Source: Hymenobacter profundi
Lineage (GTDB): Bacteria > Bacteroidota > Bacteroidia > Cytophagales > Hymenobacteraceae
Length of the DNA stretch: 50,110 nt
Assembly: GCF_019334315.1 (NCBI RefSeq)
Contig: NZ_JAHWGL010000025.1
Span: 1-50,110 of the forward strand
Direction: 5' to 3'
The translations under genes and the position numbers were made by a program. Of this stretch, positions 47,978-50,110 are shown piece by piece (the stretch's first letter is position 1; the number at the start of each line of letters is the position of its first letter). The notes under the pieces are model-generated. The model was not told the origin of the DNA. It worked only from the letters and a program-made list of their open reading frames with translations, and ran no database searches.

Positions 47978-49864
47978 CTATGGAGTGGAAGTTTTTGCTG
48001 GTTTCGCGGACAGCAATTCGTCCAGAATCGGCTTGTCAACGGTTTTCAGGGCTTGTTGCAGCTTCTTGTTTTGCTGCTCGAACACCACTACTTCGTTCTT
48101 GCCTTTCGTCAGCCAGCAGCCGGGCACGTAGAGCGTTTGCTGGGGGCCAATTTTCCAGTAGCGGCCCAGGTTATGGCCGTTCACGAAGACAATGCCCTTG
48201 CCCCAGTCGCGCATGTCCAGAAACGTGTCGCCGGGCTGCATCACGTCGAAGCTAGCCGTGTAGAGGGCAGGGCGTCCTTCCTTGTTTTTGGAGATGTAGC
48301 GGGTCAGGTCGGGCACCTTGTCGAAGGGCATTTTGTACATCTGCCAGTCGCCAATGAGGACCGAGCCATCGAGGGTTACGGGCTCAATGATACCTTTGAT
48401 GTTGTGCACGATTTCGGCCCCGTAGTTAATGCGGCCCATGTTTTCGACCAGCAACTCCAAAGTTCCGTTGGCGGGAATTTGCACGGGTAGCGTGTAGCGG
48501 TTGTCCTGGCGGTTCAGCTCCCCTACCAGCTGGCCGTTCACGTACACCGTGGCGTAATCGCGCAGGCCCGGTACCGCCAGCTGGCCCTGCGACGCCGGCC
48601 CAAACCGCCGGCTATACAGCACGTAGCCAGACCCCTGGTTCAATTCCTCAAACGACAGCGGCTGGATGCTCCTCACCGGCTGAATGTCGTTTTTCAGATC
48701 AAACACATCCACTGATTTTTCCAGAATGATGTCGGGTATCGTCACCACGGGAAGTTGAGCGGGCACGGCCGGCACGGCGTACTTCACGTATTTCTGCATC
48801 AGGGCCCGCACGGCCGTGTACTTGAGCGTGGCCCAGCCCGGCTCACTAATCAGCGCGTCGTAGTCGTAGCTGGTGATGTCGGGCTGAATGTCGTGCTCCT
48901 TGCTGTAGTTGGCGCCCGCGGTGAAGCCAAAGTTGGTGCCGCCGTGCACCATGTAGAAGTTGAAATTGATGCCGTTTTTCAGATAGGTTTCCACCTGCTG
49001 GGTCACTTGCTCGGTGGGCACGCGCACAAACGGCTCGCCCCAGTGGTCGAGCCAGCCGGGGTAGTACTCGGCCACCATATAGGGACCCTGGCCGCCGTGG
49101 TACTGGTTCACGGCCGTTTTCAGCACCTCTACGTTACCCTCGCCGTTGGCGGTGGGTAGGGCGCCCGGCGTGGCGCCACCCTCAAACAGCCCCGCCGCAT
49201 CGGAGGTGAAAAACGGCCCCTCAAAGCCCGCTTCGGTAAGTTGCTGCTTGATGGCAGCGTTGTACTTGCGGTGCTCTTCCAGCGGAATATCCTTACGCTG
49301 GTCCACATAAGAGCCAAACTCATTTTCCACTTGCGTCATAATGATGGGGCCGCCCTTGCTCACTTGCAAGTCCTTCACCTGCCCGGCCAGCTTGTTGATA
49401 TAGACCTTGCAGGAGTCCAGAAACGGCTGGTTGTTGGCCCGAATCACCAAATCTTTGTTTTTCTGCAACCACCACGGATAGCCCCCAAACTCCCACTCGG
49501 CGCAAGCATACGGCCCCGGCCGCAGTATCACAAACAACCCCTCTTCCTGCGCCGTTTTCACGAACTGCGCCACGTTGTGGTTGCCCGTTTTGAAGTCCCA
49601 CACGCCCGGCGCGGTGTTGTGGTAATTCCAAAATACGTAGGTGGCTACCGTATTGAGGCCCAGCGCCTTCATCATCTTCAACCGGTGCCGCCAGTACGGC
49701 TGCGGCACGCGGGCGTAGTGCATCTCCCCGGAGTGAATCTGGGTAGGCTTGCCGTCGTAGAGAAACTGCCCGTCTTTGATAACAAACGTGTGTTTCTTCT
49801 GCGCCTGGGTAGGTAGGCTGGCAAGCAGCAGCAGGGCGAGCAAGGAGCGGGTGAGGATGGTCAT
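47978..49864 (-). CDS. GH35 beta-galactosidase, secreted
   Basis: 628 residues from MTILTRSLL (signal peptide to about residue 22); an earlier ATG nine codons upstream gives a worse signal. Barrel (about 25-340) with IHSGEMHYARVPQPYWRHRL, RPGPYACAEWEFGGYPWWL, the acid/base Glu182 in QVENEFGSY, and the nucleophile Glu266 in MVAEYYPGW. C-terminal jelly-roll domains (about 380-620) end in GHNLGRYWKIGPQQTLYVPG. GH35 enzymes cleave terminal beta-galactose from glycans. It is the first gene of the long minus-strand run in this window. Confidence 0.94.
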   Translation of the reverse strand: MTILTRSLLALLLLASLPTQAQKKHTFVIKDGQFLYDGKPTQIHSGEMHYARVPQPYWRHRLKMMKALGLNTVATYVFWNYHNTAPGVWDFKTGNHNVAQFVKTAQEEGLFVILRPGPYACAEWEFGGYPWWLQKNKDLVIRANNQPFLDSCKVYINKLAGQVKDLQVSKGGPIIMTQVENEFGSYVDQRKDIPLEEHRKYNAAIKQQLTEAGFEGPFFTSDAAGLFEGGATPGALPTANGEGNVEVLKTAVNQYHGGQGPYMVAEYYPGWLDHWGEPFVRVPTEQVTQQVETYLKNGINFNFYMVHGGTNFGFTAGANYSKEHDIQPDITSYDYDALISEPGWATLKYTAVRALMQKYVKYAVPAVPAQLPVVTIPDIILEKSVDVFDLKNDIQPVRSIQPLSFEELNQGSGYVLYSRRFGPASQGQLAVPGLRDYATVYVNGQLVGELNRQDNRYTLPVQIPANGTLELLVENMGRINYGAEIVHNIKGIIEPVTLDGSVLIGDWQMYKMPFDKVPDLTRYISKNKEGRPALYTASFDVMQPGDTFLDMRDWGKGIVFVNGHNLGRYWKIGPQQTLYVPGCWLTKGKNEVVVFEQQNKKLQQALKTVDKPILDELLSAKPAKTSTP

Positions 49865-49884
49865 GGCGATTGTTCTAGTGTGGG

Positions 49885-50059
49885 ACCCCACCCCCCGGCC
49901 CCCTCCCCTCTGGGAGAGGGGGAGCCTGATGATTTAGCTGTTAGCTAGTAGCTGTTGGCTGTTAGCTTTTCCTAGAACCGAGCTATCGGCTAGTAGCCAG
50001 CTAACAGCTCCGGTAAAGGCTCCCCCTCTCCCGGAGGGGAGGGGGCCGGGGGGTGGGGT
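49885..50059. repeat. Nested palindromic element, family B around family A (copy 2)
   Basis: A better-preserved copy of the element at 35321-35480. Outer arms (ACCCCACCCCCCGGCCCCC... and its complement) enclose AGCTGTTAGCTAGTAGCTG-type inner arms. It spans nearly the whole gap upstream of GH35, starting 21 nt from the GH35 start codon. Confidence 0.88.
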
Positions 50060-50069
50060 GAATCGTTGT

Positions 50070-50110
50070 TTACTCCGCCGCGTAAGCAAACGCCAACGCG
50101 GGGTAGGCGC
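50070..50110 (-). CDS. 3' end of a gene running off the window
   Basis: On the minus strand, an open frame enters from the window edge and ends ...AYPALAFAYAAE-stop, with the stop at 50070-50072. Only 12 codons are visible, so no family can be named. The position 11 nt beyond the repeat arm fits an upstream gene of the same run. Confidence 0.35.
   Translation of the reverse strand, partial: AYPALAFAYAAE

Overview
The window looks like a chromosomal segment of a GC-rich (about 60% by eye) member of the Bacteroidota, most like Hymenobacter or a near relative. The reasons are two SusC/SusD pairs, Bacteroidota-type promoter motifs (TTTG, about 20 nt, TAnnTTTG), several lipoprotein signals, many secreted glycoside hydrolases, a microbial rhodopsin, and dispersed palindromic intergenic repeats. 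No rRNA, tRNA, CRISPR array, insertion sequence or prophage gene could be recognised.

Region by region: (1) 0.4-1.0 kb, a secreted fasciclin-domain protein. (2) 1.0-10.0 kb, minus strand, a polysaccharide utilisation locus read susC-susD-GH30-GH2, with a LacI-type palindrome upstream of susC. (3) 10.6-14.6 kb, a mixed block: lipoprotein sugar dehydrogenase (GSDH type), a DUF1223 thioredoxin-like protein, a rhodopsin with a D-T-K motif, and an AT-rich orphan gene. (4) 14.7-22.3 kb: a GH92 alpha-mannosidase; divergently a small secreted protein, and a giant FG-GAP/CRTAC1-like protein overlapping by 4 nt a vanadium-dependent haloperoxidase. (5) 22.4-30.5 kb: a CBM9-like secreted protein, a second susC-susD operon, a 1.1-kb regulatory gap with a good promoter and three matching operators, and a divergent LacI-family regulator. 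(6) 30.7-49.9 kb: a long minus-strand run GH35, GH3, BNR hydrolase, ROK repressor, NagB/PIG-L fusion, ROK sugar kinase, MFS sugar transporter, GH2 beta-mannosidase-like, GH20 hexosaminidase, GH92 alpha-mannosidase.

Region 6 reads as a glycoprotein N-glycan (and GlcNAc) utilisation cluster. Outer sugars would be removed by GH35 and perhaps the BNR enzyme, GlcNAc by GH20, mannose by the two GH92 enzymes and the GH2 enzyme. Uptake would use the FHS-type permease, phosphorylation the ROK kinase, deamination the NagB fusion, and control the ROK repressor. The nearby susCD pair with its LacI regulator could supply outer-membrane glycan import. This assignment is inference from family membership; the enzymes' exact substrates cannot be read from sequence.

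Intergenic spaces carry at least four kinds of long inverted repeat, including a nested element of about 160-175 bp present twice. The hexamer CCTACC/GGTAGG also appears far more often than base composition predicts.
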